64,000 nt of DNA from Sphingomonadaceae bacterium OTU29LAMAA1 (lineage in GTDB: Bacteria; Pseudomonadota; Alphaproteobacteria; Sphingomonadales; Sphingomonadaceae), in the NCBI GenBank assembly GCA_024072375.1, contig CP099617.1:1344001-1408000 (forward strand), written 5' to 3'. The first letter of the stretch is position 1. Each line of letters opens with the position of its first letter. Below, in pieces: positions 8,490 through 17,947 of the stretch. The notes under the pieces were generated by a model. The model searched no databases and was not told where the DNA came from. It saw only the letters and a list, made by a program, of their open reading frames with translations. The position numbers and the translations under genes were made by a program.

Positions 8490-8917
8490 TACTTCATCCC
8501 CAGATAAAGCCAGAACGCCGCGGTCAGGACGAACCCGCCAGCGATCACGATCAGGCTGAACATCTTGTTGCGCTTCAGTTCGAATGCCGCGCCCGCATCC
8601 ATGACGAGGTGGCGGACGCCGTTCAGCATGTGCGTGAAGAACGCATAGGTCATGCCGACGCCGACCAGCCAGCCGAGTACGTTCAGGTTGCCGGCATCGG
8701 TGGTGAACACGTCGCGGAACGTCGCATAGGCCTCCGCCCCCGCTGCGATCGCGGCCAGCCACCACACGAGCAGCACCGTGCCGACCGTCGCCATGCCGGA
8801 CCCGGTCGCACGATGGAGGATGGACACCAGCATATGCGGCCCCCAGCTGTAGTGGAGCTTCAGGAAGCCCGAAAAGAGATGCGGGCTGCGCGGACGCGCC
8901 GGATTACGGGATGCCAT
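8489..8917 (-). CDS. sdhC: Succinate dehydrogenase cytochrome b556 subunit
   Basis: A 142-residue membrane subunit. The family motif SILHRATGSG is at about residues 32-41, and the heme-ligating region is HMLNGVRHLVMDAG. There are three transmembrane helices. The ATG at 8917 (MASRNPARPRSPHLFSGFLK) is chosen because the family normally begins RPRSPHL about 8 residues in. An upstream ATG at 8977 is less likely. It is the first gene of the operon. Confidence 0.95.
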   Translation of the reverse strand: MASRNPARPRSPHLFSGFLKLHYSWGPHMLVSILHRATGSGMATVGTVLLVWWLAAIAAGAEAYATFRDVFTTDAGNLNVLGWLVGVGMTYAFFTHMLNGVRHLVMDAGAAFELKRNKMFSLIVIAGGFVLTAAFWLYLGMK

Positions 8918-9061
8918 GAACGGTCCTCGGGCAAAATCGAATGCATTGCCTATTAGGCCTGCCTTGCTGCGATGCAACCCATCGGCGCCACTCTAACTCC
9001 CCATTAACCACCCAGCGTTAGAACCGGCGACACAAACGTACGTCAATCGCCGGAGCCGCCC

Positions 9062-10423
9062 TTGTCCGACATCGCAATGCCACCGCCGGCCAGTATCGCC
9101 GCCGCGATCGACCTGAAGAGCCGCATCAAGGCTTTCGACGGAGGCGAGAACACGCTCGTCGAGCGCGCCGCCGAGCTGTGGACGATCATCGAACCCGATG
9201 CGGGCGACATCGTCGAGGCCTATTGGGCGCATTGGCGCCACGCCAATCCCGGTGCCGCCGAATGGACCCCGCTGGAGAACGAACGTCGCGTCACCGCCGG
9301 CGTCACGTATCTGCGCAACCGCTTCTGCCAGCTCGACGGCCGGCTGTGGGTCGAGTCGCTGGAGCGGGCGGTCGCCTCGGCATATCGTGCCGGTGTCTCG
9401 ACGATGGAGGTACTGGCGATGTCCTGCGCCAGCGACCGCGCCGCGCTGAAGGCATTGCGCGCCCGCCTGCCCATCGATGATGCGCGCCAGCACGCGCTGA
9501 CCGACGCGCTGATGCGGCTGTTCGGAATGGAAACCGAGCTGACCGTCGAATTGTTCGCCGGCTTTGCCGATTATAACGCCCGCATCGCCCGCGAACGCCT
9601 TGCATCCGAGTTTCGCGAGGGCATCGCGACCGCGGTCGAAACCGCGACCGATGAGGGTCATGCCTTGCGCGAGCAGGCCGAACGCAGCTCCGGCTCGGCG
9701 CGCGGCATGCTGGGCAAGGCGAGCGAAGTCGCTGCCGCCGCCGAACAATCCGCCGTCGCGATGCGCGAGGCCGCACAGACCGCCGCAGGCCTGATCCGCG
9801 CCATCGAGGACGCCCGTACCGAAGTGGAAGCCGCCGCCGAGATCGCCAGTCGCGCGAGCGTGCAGGCGACCAACGCGGTCGGCATGTCCGAGGCGTTGAG
9901 CGACCATGCCAAGTCGATCGAATCGATCCTGGGCCTGATCCGCGACATCGCCGGCCAGACCAATCTGCTGGCACTCAATGCGACGATCGAGGCGGCGCGC
10001 GCCGGCGACGCCGGTCGCGGCTTCGCCGTGGTGGCACAGGAGGTGAAGAGCCTCGCCAACCAGACCGCCCGTGCCACCGACGATATCGCCGCCAAGATCG
10101 CCTCGATCCAGTCGGCGACGCGATCGACCGTCGAGACCAACGCCAGCATCAAGACGACGGTGACCGAGGTACAGGAAAGCGCCGACCGCATCCGCTATGC
10201 GATGGAGGCGCAGGCGCAGACCGTCACCGCGATCACCGCAGCGGTCGACGAGACCGCCCTCGCCGCCGATTCGATGTCGAGCACGATCGCCGCGATCCGC
10301 GAGGATACCGAAACGGTCGCGGCCGAGATCGACAGCGTCGGCCGCGGTTTCGACCGGCTCGACGGACGATTGAACACCCTCAAGAACAGCGCCGGCGAAT
10401 TCGTCGCAAAGGTCGCTGCGTGA
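9062..10423 (+). CDS. Soluble methyl-accepting chemotaxis protein, globin-like sensor
   Basis: A 453-residue cytosolic chemoreceptor with no transmembrane helix or HAMP domain. Residues of about 20-170 form an all-helical sensor resembling globin-coupled receptors (protoglobin type). The remaining part is an MCP signalling coiled coil whose hairpin tip is [20 protein letters not shown]. Aligned by eye with HemAT-type sensors, the position of the proximal heme His (nine before Trp96) is Arg87, so heme binding is doubtful. The TTG at 9062 is preferred because GGAG lies about 7 bases before it; the next ATG is 9077. It is tandem with a close paralogue. Confidence 0.85.
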   Translation: MSDIAMPPPASIAAAIDLKSRIKAFDGGENTLVERAAELWTIIEPDAGDIVEAYWAHWRHANPGAAEWTPLENERRVTAGVTYLRNRFCQLDGRLWVESLERAVASAYRAGVSTMEVLAMSCASDRAALKALRARLPIDDARQHALTDALMRLFGMETELTVELFAGFADYNARIARERLASEFREGIATAVETATDEGHALREQAERSSGSARGMLGKASEVAAAAEQSAVAMREAAQTAAGLIRAIEDARTEVEAAAEIASRASVQATNAVGMSEALSDHAKSIESILGLIRDIAGQTNLLALNATIEAARAGDAGRGFAVVAQEVKSLANQTARATDDIAAKIASIQSATRSTVETNASIKTTVTEVQESADRIRYAMEAQAQTVTAITAAVDETALAADSMSSTIAAIREDTETVAAEIDSVGRGFDRLDGRLNTLKNSAGEFVAKVAA

Positions 10424-10442
10424 GGACGGAGAGGATGACTGA

Positions 10443-11807
10443 ATGGCACGCGCGTTGCTGTCGGAAACCGTAACGCCGGCGCGGCGCACGATCGTCGAGC
10501 ACCTGGGCGAGTATGACTGGGACGGATTGATCGCGGAAGCCTGCCGCGACATCTGCACGCTGCTGGACGGAGAGGATTATCGCCAGATCGCCGATCGATT
10601 CTGGCGGCATTACCTCTCTTTGCCCGCGACCCGGCATATTCGCCATGTCTTCACGGCCGAGCGGCTGGAACGTCGCGTGCGCGAAAGCGCCCGTTATGCC
10701 TTCCTCAAATACAGTGCGCCGTTCGACGAGGCATGGGTGCGGGTCGCGATCCAGCATGCCGAACAGTCGATGCAATCCGGCGTGCCCCTGCCGACGCTGC
10801 AGGCGGCGCTGGCGCAATCGCACAGCTTCACCTTGGCGACGCTGGAGCAGCGTTGCGTCGGCGATACCCCGCGACTGATCCGGCTTTGCGACGCCGTACA
10901 GCGTACCGCGCTCGTCGAATCGGACCTGATGACCGGCCATCTCGCCACGTTGCAGGCCGAAGCGGCCCGACAGGAACGCCAGACGCGGTCCGCGGCGTTC
11001 CGCGAGAGCATCGCCACATCGATCGAAGGCGCGGCGACGCTCGGCGCGCGCATCCGCGTGCAGGCCAACGCCGCCTCCGCCTCGACCCGCGAGGTGCTGG
11101 GCAAGGCGAGCGAGGTCGCTGCCGCCGCCGAACAGTCCGCCGTCGCGATGCGCGAGGCGGCACAGACCGCCGCCGGGCTGATCCGTGCGATCGAGGACGC
11201 CCGGACCGAAGTCGATTCGGCCGCCGCCATCGCGCTGCGCGCCAGCGGCCATGCAGGCGACGCGGTGCGCGCGAGCGAAATGCTCAGCGATCACGCCCAG
11301 TCGATCGAATCGATCCTGGGCCTGATCCGGGCGATCGCCGGCCAGACCAACCTGCTGGCGCTGAACGCGACGATCGAGGCGGCACGCGCAGGCGACGCCG
11401 GCCGCGGGTTCGCCGTCGTCGCGCAGGAGGTGAAGAGCCTCGCCAACCAGACCGCCCGCGCCACCGACGACATCGCCGCCAAGATCGCCGCGATCCAGCA
11501 TGCGACCCGCACGACCGTGGCGACCAACGCGAGTATCGAGGCGACCGTCGCCGAGGTACAGGAGAGTGCCGACCGCATCCGATTTGCGATGGAGGCGCAG
11601 GCCCACACCGTCACCGCGATTACTGCCGCCGTCGACCAGACCGCGCTGGCGGCGGACTCGATGTCGCATACGATCGATGCGATCCGGGCTGATACGCAGG
11701 CGGTGGCAGGCGAGATCGACAGTCTGGGCGCCGGCTTTGGCGAGGTGGGCGACCGGCTGGGCCAGTTGCGGGCATCGGCGGACAGCTTCTCGGCGAGCGT
11801 GGGCTAA
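10443..11807 (+). CDS. Soluble methyl-accepting chemotaxis protein, paralogue
   Basis: A 454-residue paralogue starting 20 bases after the previous gene, with a strong RBS (GGAGAGG, 8 bases before ATG). The N-terminal sensor (about 1-170) has diverged strongly. The signalling half is almost identical to its neighbour, including [20 protein letters not shown] and the tip [20 protein letters not shown]. The position expected for a proximal heme His (nine before Trp98) is Lys89. No transmembrane segment is present. No che genes are nearby, so it would feed a signalling array encoded elsewhere. Confidence 0.85.
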   Translation: MARALLSETVTPARRTIVEHLGEYDWDGLIAEACRDICTLLDGEDYRQIADRFWRHYLSLPATRHIRHVFTAERLERRVRESARYAFLKYSAPFDEAWVRVAIQHAEQSMQSGVPLPTLQAALAQSHSFTLATLEQRCVGDTPRLIRLCDAVQRTALVESDLMTGHLATLQAEAARQERQTRSAAFRESIATSIEGAATLGARIRVQANAASASTREVLGKASEVAAAAEQSAVAMREAAQTAAGLIRAIEDARTEVDSAAAIALRASGHAGDAVRASEMLSDHAQSIESILGLIRAIAGQTNLLALNATIEAARAGDAGRGFAVVAQEVKSLANQTARATDDIAAKIAAIQHATRTTVATNASIEATVAEVQESADRIRFAMEAQAHTVTAITAAVDQTALAADSMSHTIDAIRADTQAVAGEIDSLGAGFGEVGDRLGQLRASADSFSASVG

Positions 11808-11930
11808 CCTCGATCCGCATCCGCAACGGGGAGTGGCGCGGCGAAGTTTTGAAAAAGGAGCTTCCTCCCCTCGGCAAGCCGGGGAGGATTCAGGTTGGCG
11901 CCGGCGGTGCCCCGGCTTAATGCCGCCGCC

Positions 11931-12626
11931 ATGTCCATGCTCCTTACCGGATCGAGCCGCGGCATCGGCGCGGCGATCTTCGAAACGCTCACCGGCGCCG
12001 GCGCTGCCGTCATCGGCCACGGCACCCGTAGCGGCATCCCCGCCGATTTCGCCGACCCCGCCGCACCGCTGGCACTGTGGAAGGCCGCGCTCGATCAGGC
12101 AGGCGGAACGATCGATGTGCTGATCAACAACGCCGGCGTGTTCGAGGCCAATCCCCTCGACCGCGAGCATGACGACTGGGTCGCGGACTGGGAGCGGACG
12201 ATGCGGATCAACCTGACCGCTTCCGCCGAACTCTGCCGCCTTGCCGTCCGCCACTGGCAGGAGCGCGGCACAGGCGGGCGTATCGTCAACATCGCCAGCC
12301 GCGCCGCCTATCGTGGCGACAGCCCCGCGCATTGGCATTACGCCGCCGCCAAGGCCGGCATGGTCGCGATGACCAAGACGATCGCACGCGGCTATGCGAA
12401 GGATGGAATCCTCGCCTTCGCGATCTGCCCCGGCTTCACGATGACCGGCATGGCCGACGATTACCTCGCCAGCCGCGGCGGCGACAAGTTGCTCGCCGAC
12501 ATCCCGCTCGGCAAGGTCGCCGATCCGCAGGAAGTGGCCGCGGTCGCCCGGTTCTGTGCGCTCGACGCGCCGGCATCGATGACGGGTGCGGTGCTCGACG
12601 TGAACGGCGCCAGCTATGTCCGCTGA
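11931..12626 (+). CDS. Short-chain dehydrogenase/reductase
   Basis: A 231-residue Rossmann-fold SDR. The cofactor loop TGSSRGIGAAI is at about residues 5-15, NNAGV follows around 65, and the catalytic Ser is in NIASRAAYRG. The Tyr-Lys pair is seen as YAAAKAG. The C-terminus GAVLDVNGASYVR resembles FabG-type enzymes that act on 3-oxoacyl or steroid-like substrates. The ATG at 11931 places the Gly-rich loop at the usual distance. It overlaps prmA by 11 bases, so the two are coupled. The substrate is unknown. Confidence 0.88.
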   Translation: MSMLLTGSSRGIGAAIFETLTGAGAAVIGHGTRSGIPADFADPAAPLALWKAALDQAGGTIDVLINNAGVFEANPLDREHDDWVADWERTMRINLTASAELCRLAVRHWQERGTGGRIVNIASRAAYRGDSPAHWHYAAAKAGMVAMTKTIARGYAKDGILAFAICPGFTMTGMADDYLASRGGDKLLADIPLGKVADPQEVAAVARFCALDAPASMTGAVLDVNGASYVR

Positions 12627-13560
12627 ATCGTGGAAGGTCACCCTGCCCTGCACCCGTGCCGAGGCGGAGGCGATCGACAGCGCGTCAGACCTTGCGATCG
12701 AGGCCGTGCTGATGACGACGGAGGAGGTCGAGGACGACGTCGAACGGTGGCGGCTCGATGCCTATATGGAGCATGAGCCCGATGCGACGATGCTCGCGCA
12801 CCTCCATGCGCTGGTGCCAAGCGCCTCTGCCAACGATCCCGTCGTCGTGCGGCTTGCCGACGAGGATTGGGTCACGCTGAGCCAGTCCGGCCTCGAACCT
12901 ATTCGGGAGGGACGCTTCGTGGTCCACACCAGTGCGCATCCGGCGGATGTGCCGGCAAGCGGCCGCGCTTTCCTGATCGAGGCGGGACAGGCGTTCGGCA
13001 CCGGTCACCACGGCACGACCAGCGGCTGCCTGGCGATGCTCGACGCGCTGGAGGTGGCTGGCGCGCGTTTCGCCAAGGTGATCGACGTCGGCACCGGCAC
13101 CGGCCTGCTCGCCTTCGCCGCGGTCGATCTCTGGCCGCAGGCGCAGGTGGTCGCCACCGATATCGATCCGGTTGCGGTGGACGTGACGCGCGAGAATGCC
13201 GCCTTGAACGCCATCGAGGACGTCGACCTGTTCGTCGCGGACGGCGCACGTCATCCGGACATCGATGCGCAGGCCCCTTTCGACCTCGTCATCGCCAACA
13301 TCCTCGCTGGCCCGCTGGTGTCGATGGCGCCCGAACTCGCAGCGATCGCCGATGCGGGTGCGACGATCTTGCTCGCCGGCCTGCTGGAAACGCAGCGCGA
13401 GACGGTGGTCGCCGCCTATGCGGCCTGCGGCTGCACGCTGGACGCGATCGATCGCCGCGGCGACTGGACCGTCCTGCGCCTCACCGCCGGGGCGGAGCGA
13501 TACGTCCCGACCGCGCCGTTCGATCCCAACGGCCGCGACGGCTGGGCGCTGGATCTGTAA
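12616..13560 (+). CDS. prmA: Ribosomal protein L11 methyltransferase
   Basis: PrmA trimethylates ribosomal protein L11 using S-adenosylmethionine. The 314-residue protein has an N-terminal L11-recognition domain. The conserved AGQAFGTGHHGTT is at about residues 124-136. The SAM-binding motif VIDVGTGTGLLAFAA follows, and the motif IV region is DLVIANILAGPL. Length and order match the family. It starts inside the end of the SDR gene. A 11-bp hairpin follows the stop. Confidence 0.93.
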   Translation: MSAESWKVTLPCTRAEAEAIDSASDLAIEAVLMTTEEVEDDVERWRLDAYMEHEPDATMLAHLHALVPSASANDPVVVRLADEDWVTLSQSGLEPIREGRFVVHTSAHPADVPASGRAFLIEAGQAFGTGHHGTTSGCLAMLDALEVAGARFAKVIDVGTGTGLLAFAAVDLWPQAQVVATDIDPVAVDVTRENAALNAIEDVDLFVADGARHPDIDAQAPFDLVIANILAGPLVSMAPELAAIADAGATILLAGLLETQRETVVAAYAACGCTLDAIDRRGDWTVLRLTAGAERYVPTAPFDPNGRDGWALDL

Positions 13561-13579
13561 GCCCACACCGGCCGATGGT

Positions 13580-13607
13580 CGTCATTCCCGCGCGGTCGGG
13601 AATGACG
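13580..13607. terminator. Bidirectional hairpin between prmA and phhA
   Basis: A perfect 11-bp stem, CGTCATTCCCG / CGGGAATGACG, with a 6-base loop sits between two convergent genes. The position fits a shared transcription end. No clear T-tract follows, so it may instead be a short repeat. Confidence 0.55.
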
Positions 13608-13622
13608 ATCGTGAGGCGAACA

Positions 13623-14495
13623 TTACCCCCGCGCCTTCATCCGCGCATACCGCTGCGTCCCGTGCGTCATGACCTCGTCGCCCGCGACGATCGCCGCGAC
13701 CGGAATATCGTCCTGCGCCTTCAACTGCTCGTACAACGGGGCGAAATCGGTTTCGACCGTTACCCGCAACAATTCGTCGAAGCTCGGGATCACGAAGTAA
13801 TTCTGCTGGAAATCGTCGATCCGGTATTCGGTCCGCATCACCCGCGCGATGTCGAACCCGATCCGGTTGGGGCTGGGATCGTCGAGCGCGAACTGGCTTT
13901 CGGCATAGCTCGACACGATGCCCGAACCATAGATCTTCAGCCCGTCGCCTTCGCGGATCAGGCCGAATTCGACGGTGTACCAGTACAGCCGCCCCAGATA
14001 TTTCAGCGCATCCAGCCCCAGCGCGCGCTGACCGCCACGGCCATAGGCTTCCAGATAATCTGCGAACACCGGGTCGGCGAGCATCGGCACATGGCCGAAG
14101 ACGTCGTGGAACACGTCGGGTTCCTGCAAGTAATCGAGCTGGTCGGGCCGCCGGATGAAGTTGCCCGCGACGAAGCGCCGGTTGGCCATGTGATCGAAGA
14201 ACACGTCGTCCGGCACCAGCCCCGGCACCGCCACAACCTGCCACCCGGTCAGCTTCATCAGCCGTTCGGACAGCTCGGCGAAATCGGGAATGCCCGGCTT
14301 CGACAGCTTGAGCACATCCAGCCCGCGCAGATACGCCTCCGATGCGCGCCCCGGAAGCAGTTGGGATTGACGCGCGAACAGGGTATCCCAGGTCGCATGA
14401 TCCTCGGCGCTGTAATGCTGCCAGTCCTGATCGATCGTCCAGTCGGTCGCGGCACCGTTGGGGGGCGTATCGAGAGCGTGCGATTCATCTGCCAT
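13623..14495 (-). CDS. phhA: Phenylalanine 4-monooxygenase
   Basis: A 290-residue bacterial phenylalanine hydroxylase, converting Phe to Tyr with tetrahydropterin, O2 and non-heme Fe(II). The iron ligands are visible: His130 and His135 in FHDVFGHVP, and Glu176 in YWYTVEFGL. Pterin-site residues lie around NFIRRPDQLDYLQEPD. There is no regulatory ACT domain, as expected in bacteria. No pterin carbinolamine dehydratase or hydroxyphenylpyruvate dioxygenase gene adjoins it. It is convergent with prmA. Confidence 0.96.
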   Translation of the reverse strand: MADESHALDTPPNGAATDWTIDQDWQHYSAEDHATWDTLFARQSQLLPGRASEAYLRGLDVLKLSKPGIPDFAELSERLMKLTGWQVVAVPGLVPDDVFFDHMANRRFVAGNFIRRPDQLDYLQEPDVFHDVFGHVPMLADPVFADYLEAYGRGGQRALGLDALKYLGRLYWYTVEFGLIREGDGLKIYGSGIVSSYAESQFALDDPSPNRIGFDIARVMRTEYRIDDFQQNYFVIPSFDELLRVTVETDFAPLYEQLKAQDDIPVAAIVAGDEVMTHGTQRYARMKARG

Positions 14496-14521
14496 GACCA
14501 GGGCCTAGCATAAGGTTTCGA

Positions 14522-15199
14522 ATGATACCAAGTCGTGTTCCCGCCATGATCCTGCACCGCTGGCTGGGCCGCGCGGCGATGCTGCTGGCGCTGCTGCTTG
14601 GCGGATACGGGACCGCGGGGCTGATCGGCGGCGCGATCCCGGCGAACGCGGGTTGGCGGCCACCGGCGCAGGGCGTGCGCATCTACGTCGAATCAAATGG
14701 AATCCACGTCGGCATCGTCGTGCCCAAGGTTGCTGGCGGCATCGACTGGCGCGGCCTGGCGCCGGGAGCAGACCTCGCGGACCGGCGTTATGCCGGTTAT
14801 GACCATCTCGCGATCGGCTGGGGCGAGCGCGCCTTCTTCCTCGACACGGCTACCTGGGCGGACTTGCGCCCACGCACCGTCCTCACCGCCGCACGCGGCA
14901 GCGATGCGACGCTCTTGCACGTCGAGCACGTCCCCGCGCCCCGACTGGCCGGTAACGTGCGCAGCATCGTATTGCGTCCGGCCGAATACCGCCGCCTCGC
15001 GGCATACATCCGGGCCAGCTTCGCGCCCTCGCGCGAGCGGCATCGGGGTTACGGCGCCAACGACGCCTTTTACGCTGGCACCGGCCATTACGACGCGATC
15101 CACACCTGCAACGCATGGGTCGGCGATGCACTGCGTCAGGCCGGCATACGCGTCGGTCGCTGGACCCCGTTTCCGGTGACGGTGCTCGGATGGTTCTAG
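14522..15199 (+). CDS. DUF2459 (TIGR02117) family exported protein
   Basis: A 225-residue protein matching the DUF2459 family, first noted near urease genes and uncharacterised. It has an N-terminal hydrophobic anchor or signal peptide (about residues 15-37), then YVESNGIHVGIVVP. The family residues GWGERAFFLDTATWADL follow, then FYAGTGHYDAIHTCNAW near the C-terminus, where His and Cys suggest a papain-like hydrolase fold. ATG is possible at 14522 or 14546. The 3' end overlaps the hydrolase gene by 10 bases. Confidence 0.8.
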   Translation: MIPSRVPAMILHRWLGRAAMLLALLLGGYGTAGLIGGAIPANAGWRPPAQGVRIYVESNGIHVGIVVPKVAGGIDWRGLAPGADLADRRYAGYDHLAIGWGERAFFLDTATWADLRPRTVLTAARGSDATLLHVEHVPAPRLAGNVRSIVLRPAEYRRLAAYIRASFAPSRERHRGYGANDAFYAGTGHYDAIHTCNAWVGDALRQAGIRVGRWTPFPVTVLGWF

Positions 15200-15978
15200 C
15201 CCGATTGCAGGCCGGCCTCGCCCGGTGGCAGGACCGGACGCCGCCGCACGCGCGGATCGGCACCGGCTTCCTGGCGCCGCCACCACCGCCCAAGGCGTTG
15301 GCGGCAAGCGAAGTCCCGCGCGTCGCATGGATGCTGGCGACCCGCTGGCGTCATGCCGCCGCGCTGGCGGCGGTGCCGCAGGGGCGCGGCGGCGCGGTGA
15401 TGATCCTGCCCGGGCTGTTCGACGCCGACGGGTCCAGCATCGTGCTGCGCCGCTTCCTCACCGGCATCGGCTATCGTGCGGAAGGCTGGGGTCTGGGCCG
15501 CAACCTCGGCATCAAGAGCGTCGGTATCGATGCCGAACGCCTGATCGCCCGGGTCGAGGCGCTGTACGCGCTGGCAGGCCCCGTCACGCTGGTCGGCGTC
15601 AGTCTGGGCGGCATCATGGCGCGGCTCGTCGCCCACCGCCGGCCGGAACTGGTCGCGCGGGTGGTGACGGTCAGCTCGCCCTACGCCGGCAGCGGCCGCG
15701 CCACCAACGTGTGGCGCGCATTCGAATGGGCGACCGGCGAGCGCGTCGACGACCCTGCCGTGATCGCCCGCAGCGAAGCGATCGCCGCGCCGCTCCCCGT
15801 TCCCTGCACCGCGATCTGGAGCCCGCGCGACGGCTTCGTCAACGGCTTCATCTGCCATGATCCGAGCGCACGGGCGGTCGAGGTGAACAGCGGCCATCTC
15901 GGCGTGCATATCCACCCCGAGGTGCTGATCGCGGTGGCGGCGGCGCTGGCGGACGATGCGGTGGTGCAGGACCGGTAG
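15190..15978 (+). CDS. Alpha/beta hydrolase
   Basis: A 262-residue alpha/beta-hydrolase-fold protein with the nucleophile elbow GVSLGG (Ser at about residue 138). The oxyanion region is MILPGLFDADGSS, Asp is in WSPRDGFV, and a late His in NSGHLGVHIHPE completes a plausible triad. The N-terminal part (about 1-60) is Arg/Ala-rich with a possible amphipathic segment. The ATG at 15190 overlaps the upstream gene. The substrate is not evident; lipase or esterase activity is likely. Confidence 0.8.
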   Translation: MVLARLQAGLARWQDRTPPHARIGTGFLAPPPPPKALAASEVPRVAWMLATRWRHAAALAAVPQGRGGAVMILPGLFDADGSSIVLRRFLTGIGYRAEGWGLGRNLGIKSVGIDAERLIARVEALYALAGPVTLVGVSLGGIMARLVAHRRPELVARVVTVSSPYAGSGRATNVWRAFEWATGERVDDPAVIARSEAIAAPLPVPCTAIWSPRDGFVNGFICHDPSARAVEVNSGHLGVHIHPEVLIAVAAALADDAVVQDR

Positions 15979-16012
15979 GGACGGCTCCGTCGCTCGCCCT
16001 CCAGGCCGCAGA

Positions 16013-16291
16013 TCAATACCCCGCGCGATACCCCGAATATTCGCACGCGCGGCGGTCGTCGGGATGCTGGCGGCACTGCTTCGCCGCCTCCTTGCGCTCG
16101 CGGCCTTCCTTCGCCTCCTGCTTGCGCATCTTGCGGCCGTAGTTCCGGTCCGCCTCCTCCTGGCTCGTCGTCGTCCAGTCGACCGCCTTGCCCGCGACCT
16201 GGAACGGCGCCTTCACGATCGAGGCGGCGGTGCTGATGCAGCCGCCCGTGGCGAGCAGCAGGGGAAGACACACGAGGGGAGCGATACGCAT
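16013..16291 (-). CDS. Small lipoprotein
   Basis: A 92-residue protein with a lipobox (LLATGGC, Cys18). The mature part is highly charged, with a basic helix (YGRKMRKQEAKEGRERKEAA) and two Cys near the C-terminus (QCRQH, ACEYSGYRAGY). The start codon abuts the GDPD stop (TAAATG), so it is the second gene of that transcript. Its function is unknown. Confidence 0.75.
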   Translation of the reverse strand: MRIAPLVCLPLLLATGGCISTAASIVKAPFQVAGKAVDWTTTSQEEADRNYGRKMRKQEAKEGRERKEAAKQCRQHPDDRRACEYSGYRAGY

Positions 16292-17344
16292 TTACCGATG
16301 ATCCTTTACCGCACGGCGGGTTTCCACGCCTGTTAGCGGGTAATCCGTGAAGAATCCGTCGATTCCAAGGCGCAGCGCGGACGCGATCTCGGCTGCGATA
16401 TCGCCGTGTGCCCCCGGCGCCTCGCCGCGACGAAACCGGGACGGCAGAAAGGTATTTTCGGCACGATACGTCCACGGGTGCACCCGCAGCCCCGCCGCAT
16501 GCGCGTCCGAAACCAGCGTCGTCGGCGCGTCGCCCGACCAGAGCTGCGCCTTGTCCGGCCCCAGCCCGTAGGCATAGGTCGCGATCTGACGCAGCCCGGC
16601 CGGCGTCAGCATCGCAGCATAGGACGACGCCGCACCGTCCGCCGGCCCACCCTGCCCCGCCACGAGCTGGATCAGCCGCACCGTCGTCAGCGCATGGATC
16701 CGCTTCAGGTTCGCCACCTCGAACGACTGGATGAAGACCGGCGCGTCGGCGCTGTCCCATCCCGCCGCCTTCAGCTGGTCGACCAGCAGGCCGTCGGTGG
16801 GATGGCCGATCCGCGCGAAATACGTCGGGTGCTTGGTCTCGGGATAGATGCCGACGTGCCGCCGCCTCGCCAGCGCGTTGATCTCGGCCAGCGTCGGCAC
16901 TTCGAATTGCCCGTCATATCGGGTGTTGTCGGCACGCAATTGCGGCAGGCGCTCCTTCGCCCGCAACGTCTTCAGCTCGGCCAGCGTGAAGTCCTCCACG
17001 AACCAGTCGGTCAGCACCTGCCCGTCGATCGTCTTCGTCGTGCGGCGCGAGGCGAACTCCGGATGCGCCGCAACGTCGGTCGTGCCGCCGATCGCATTCT
17101 CGTGCCGCGCGACCAGCACGTCGTCCCTGGTCGGCACCAGATCGGGCTCGATGAAGTCCGCGCCCTGATCGATCGCCAGTTCATAGGCGGCCAGCGTATG
17201 TTCGGGTCGCGACCCGCTCGCGCCACGATGGGCGATGACGATCGGGGCGGACAGGGGCGCGGTCATTGCGCGATCCTGCCCGTGTCCGGCGGTCGACGCC
17301 AGCACCCCGGCAGTGAGAGCGATTCGCAAAGCGGAAACCATCAT
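16292..17344 (-). CDS. Glycerophosphodiester phosphodiesterase
   Basis: A 350-residue secreted GDPD that would hydrolyse glycerophosphodiesters to glycerol 3-phosphate and an alcohol. It has a signal peptide in the first 25 or so residues. The catalytic signature is IAHRGASGSRPEHTLAAYE, followed by GADFIEPDLVPTRDD and ARHEN. The C-terminal active-site region is GIDGFFTDYP. It resembles periplasmic GlpQ-type enzymes. ATG at 17344 is chosen, with a second ATG three bases on. It is co-transcribed with the small lipoprotein. Confidence 0.92.
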   Translation of the reverse strand: MMVSALRIALTAGVLASTAGHGQDRAMTAPLSAPIVIAHRGASGSRPEHTLAAYELAIDQGADFIEPDLVPTRDDVLVARHENAIGGTTDVAAHPEFASRRTTKTIDGQVLTDWFVEDFTLAELKTLRAKERLPQLRADNTRYDGQFEVPTLAEINALARRRHVGIYPETKHPTYFARIGHPTDGLLVDQLKAAGWDSADAPVFIQSFEVANLKRIHALTTVRLIQLVAGQGGPADGAASSYAAMLTPAGLRQIATYAYGLGPDKAQLWSGDAPTTLVSDAHAAGLRVHPWTYRAENTFLPSRFRRGEAPGAHGDIAAEIASALRLGIDGFFTDYPLTGVETRRAVKDHR

Positions 17345-17407
17345 GGCCAGACGCGTTAGGGCCACGATCCTACACGGGTGAGACACCCGAACTCTGCGAG
17401 GCGGCGC

Positions 17408-17947
17408 ATGCATTTCACCATCAACGGCCAACCTTACGAAGCCGAACCCGATATCCGCACCTCGCTGCTCGATCTGTGCCGCGAACATCTCGGCCTGACG
17501 GGCAGCAAGAAGGGGTGCGATCACGGCCAGTGCGGCGCGTGCACGATGCTGGTGAACGGTCGCCGGATCAATTCCTGCCTCAGCCTCGCGGTGATGCATC
17601 AGGACGACGAGATCACGACGATTGAGGGCCTCGGCACGCCCGACAACCTGCATTCGCTGCAATCCGCCTTCGTCCGGCATGACGGCTATCAATGCGGCTA
17701 TTGCACCCCCGGCCAGATCTGCTCCGCGGTGGGCATGCTCGACGAGGTGCGGAAAGGCTGGGCGAGCCATGTGTCGAGCGACCTCGACGCGCCGAAGTTC
17801 GACGATGGCGAGATCAGCGAACGGATGAGCGGCAATCTGTGCCGTTGCGCCGCCTATCCGAACATCGTCGATGCGATCCGGGAGGTCGCGGAGGCCGAGG
17901 GCGTCGTCGATATCGCCCTTCGCCACAAGGTGGAGGCAGGGGCATGA
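17408..17947 (+). CDS. Molybdo-hydroxylase 2Fe-2S subunit (PaoA-like)
   Basis: A 179-residue electron-transfer subunit of a xanthine oxidase-family enzyme. The plant-type [2Fe-2S] cluster uses Cys37, Cys42, Cys45 ([13 protein letters not shown]) and Cys57. The second cluster motifs are QCGYCTPGQ and [11 protein letters not shown]. The ATG at 17408 follows GAGG, and an upstream GTG is less likely. Unlike E. coli PaoA there is no Tat signal, so the complex may be cytosolic. It overlaps the FAD subunit by 4 bases (ATGA). Confidence 0.92.
   Translation: MHFTINGQPYEAEPDIRTSLLDLCREHLGLTGSKKGCDHGQCGACTMLVNGRRINSCLSLAVMHQDDEITTIEGLGTPDNLHSLQSAFVRHDGYQCGYCTPGQICSAVGMLDEVRKGWASHVSSDLDAPKFDDGEISERMSGNLCRCAAYPNIVDAIREVAEAEGVVDIALRHKVEAGA

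Noticed and set aside
16292-17926. GDPD as a 544-residue protein
   Set aside because: The extra N-terminus is antisense to the FeS subunit gene; a signal peptide begins at 17344.
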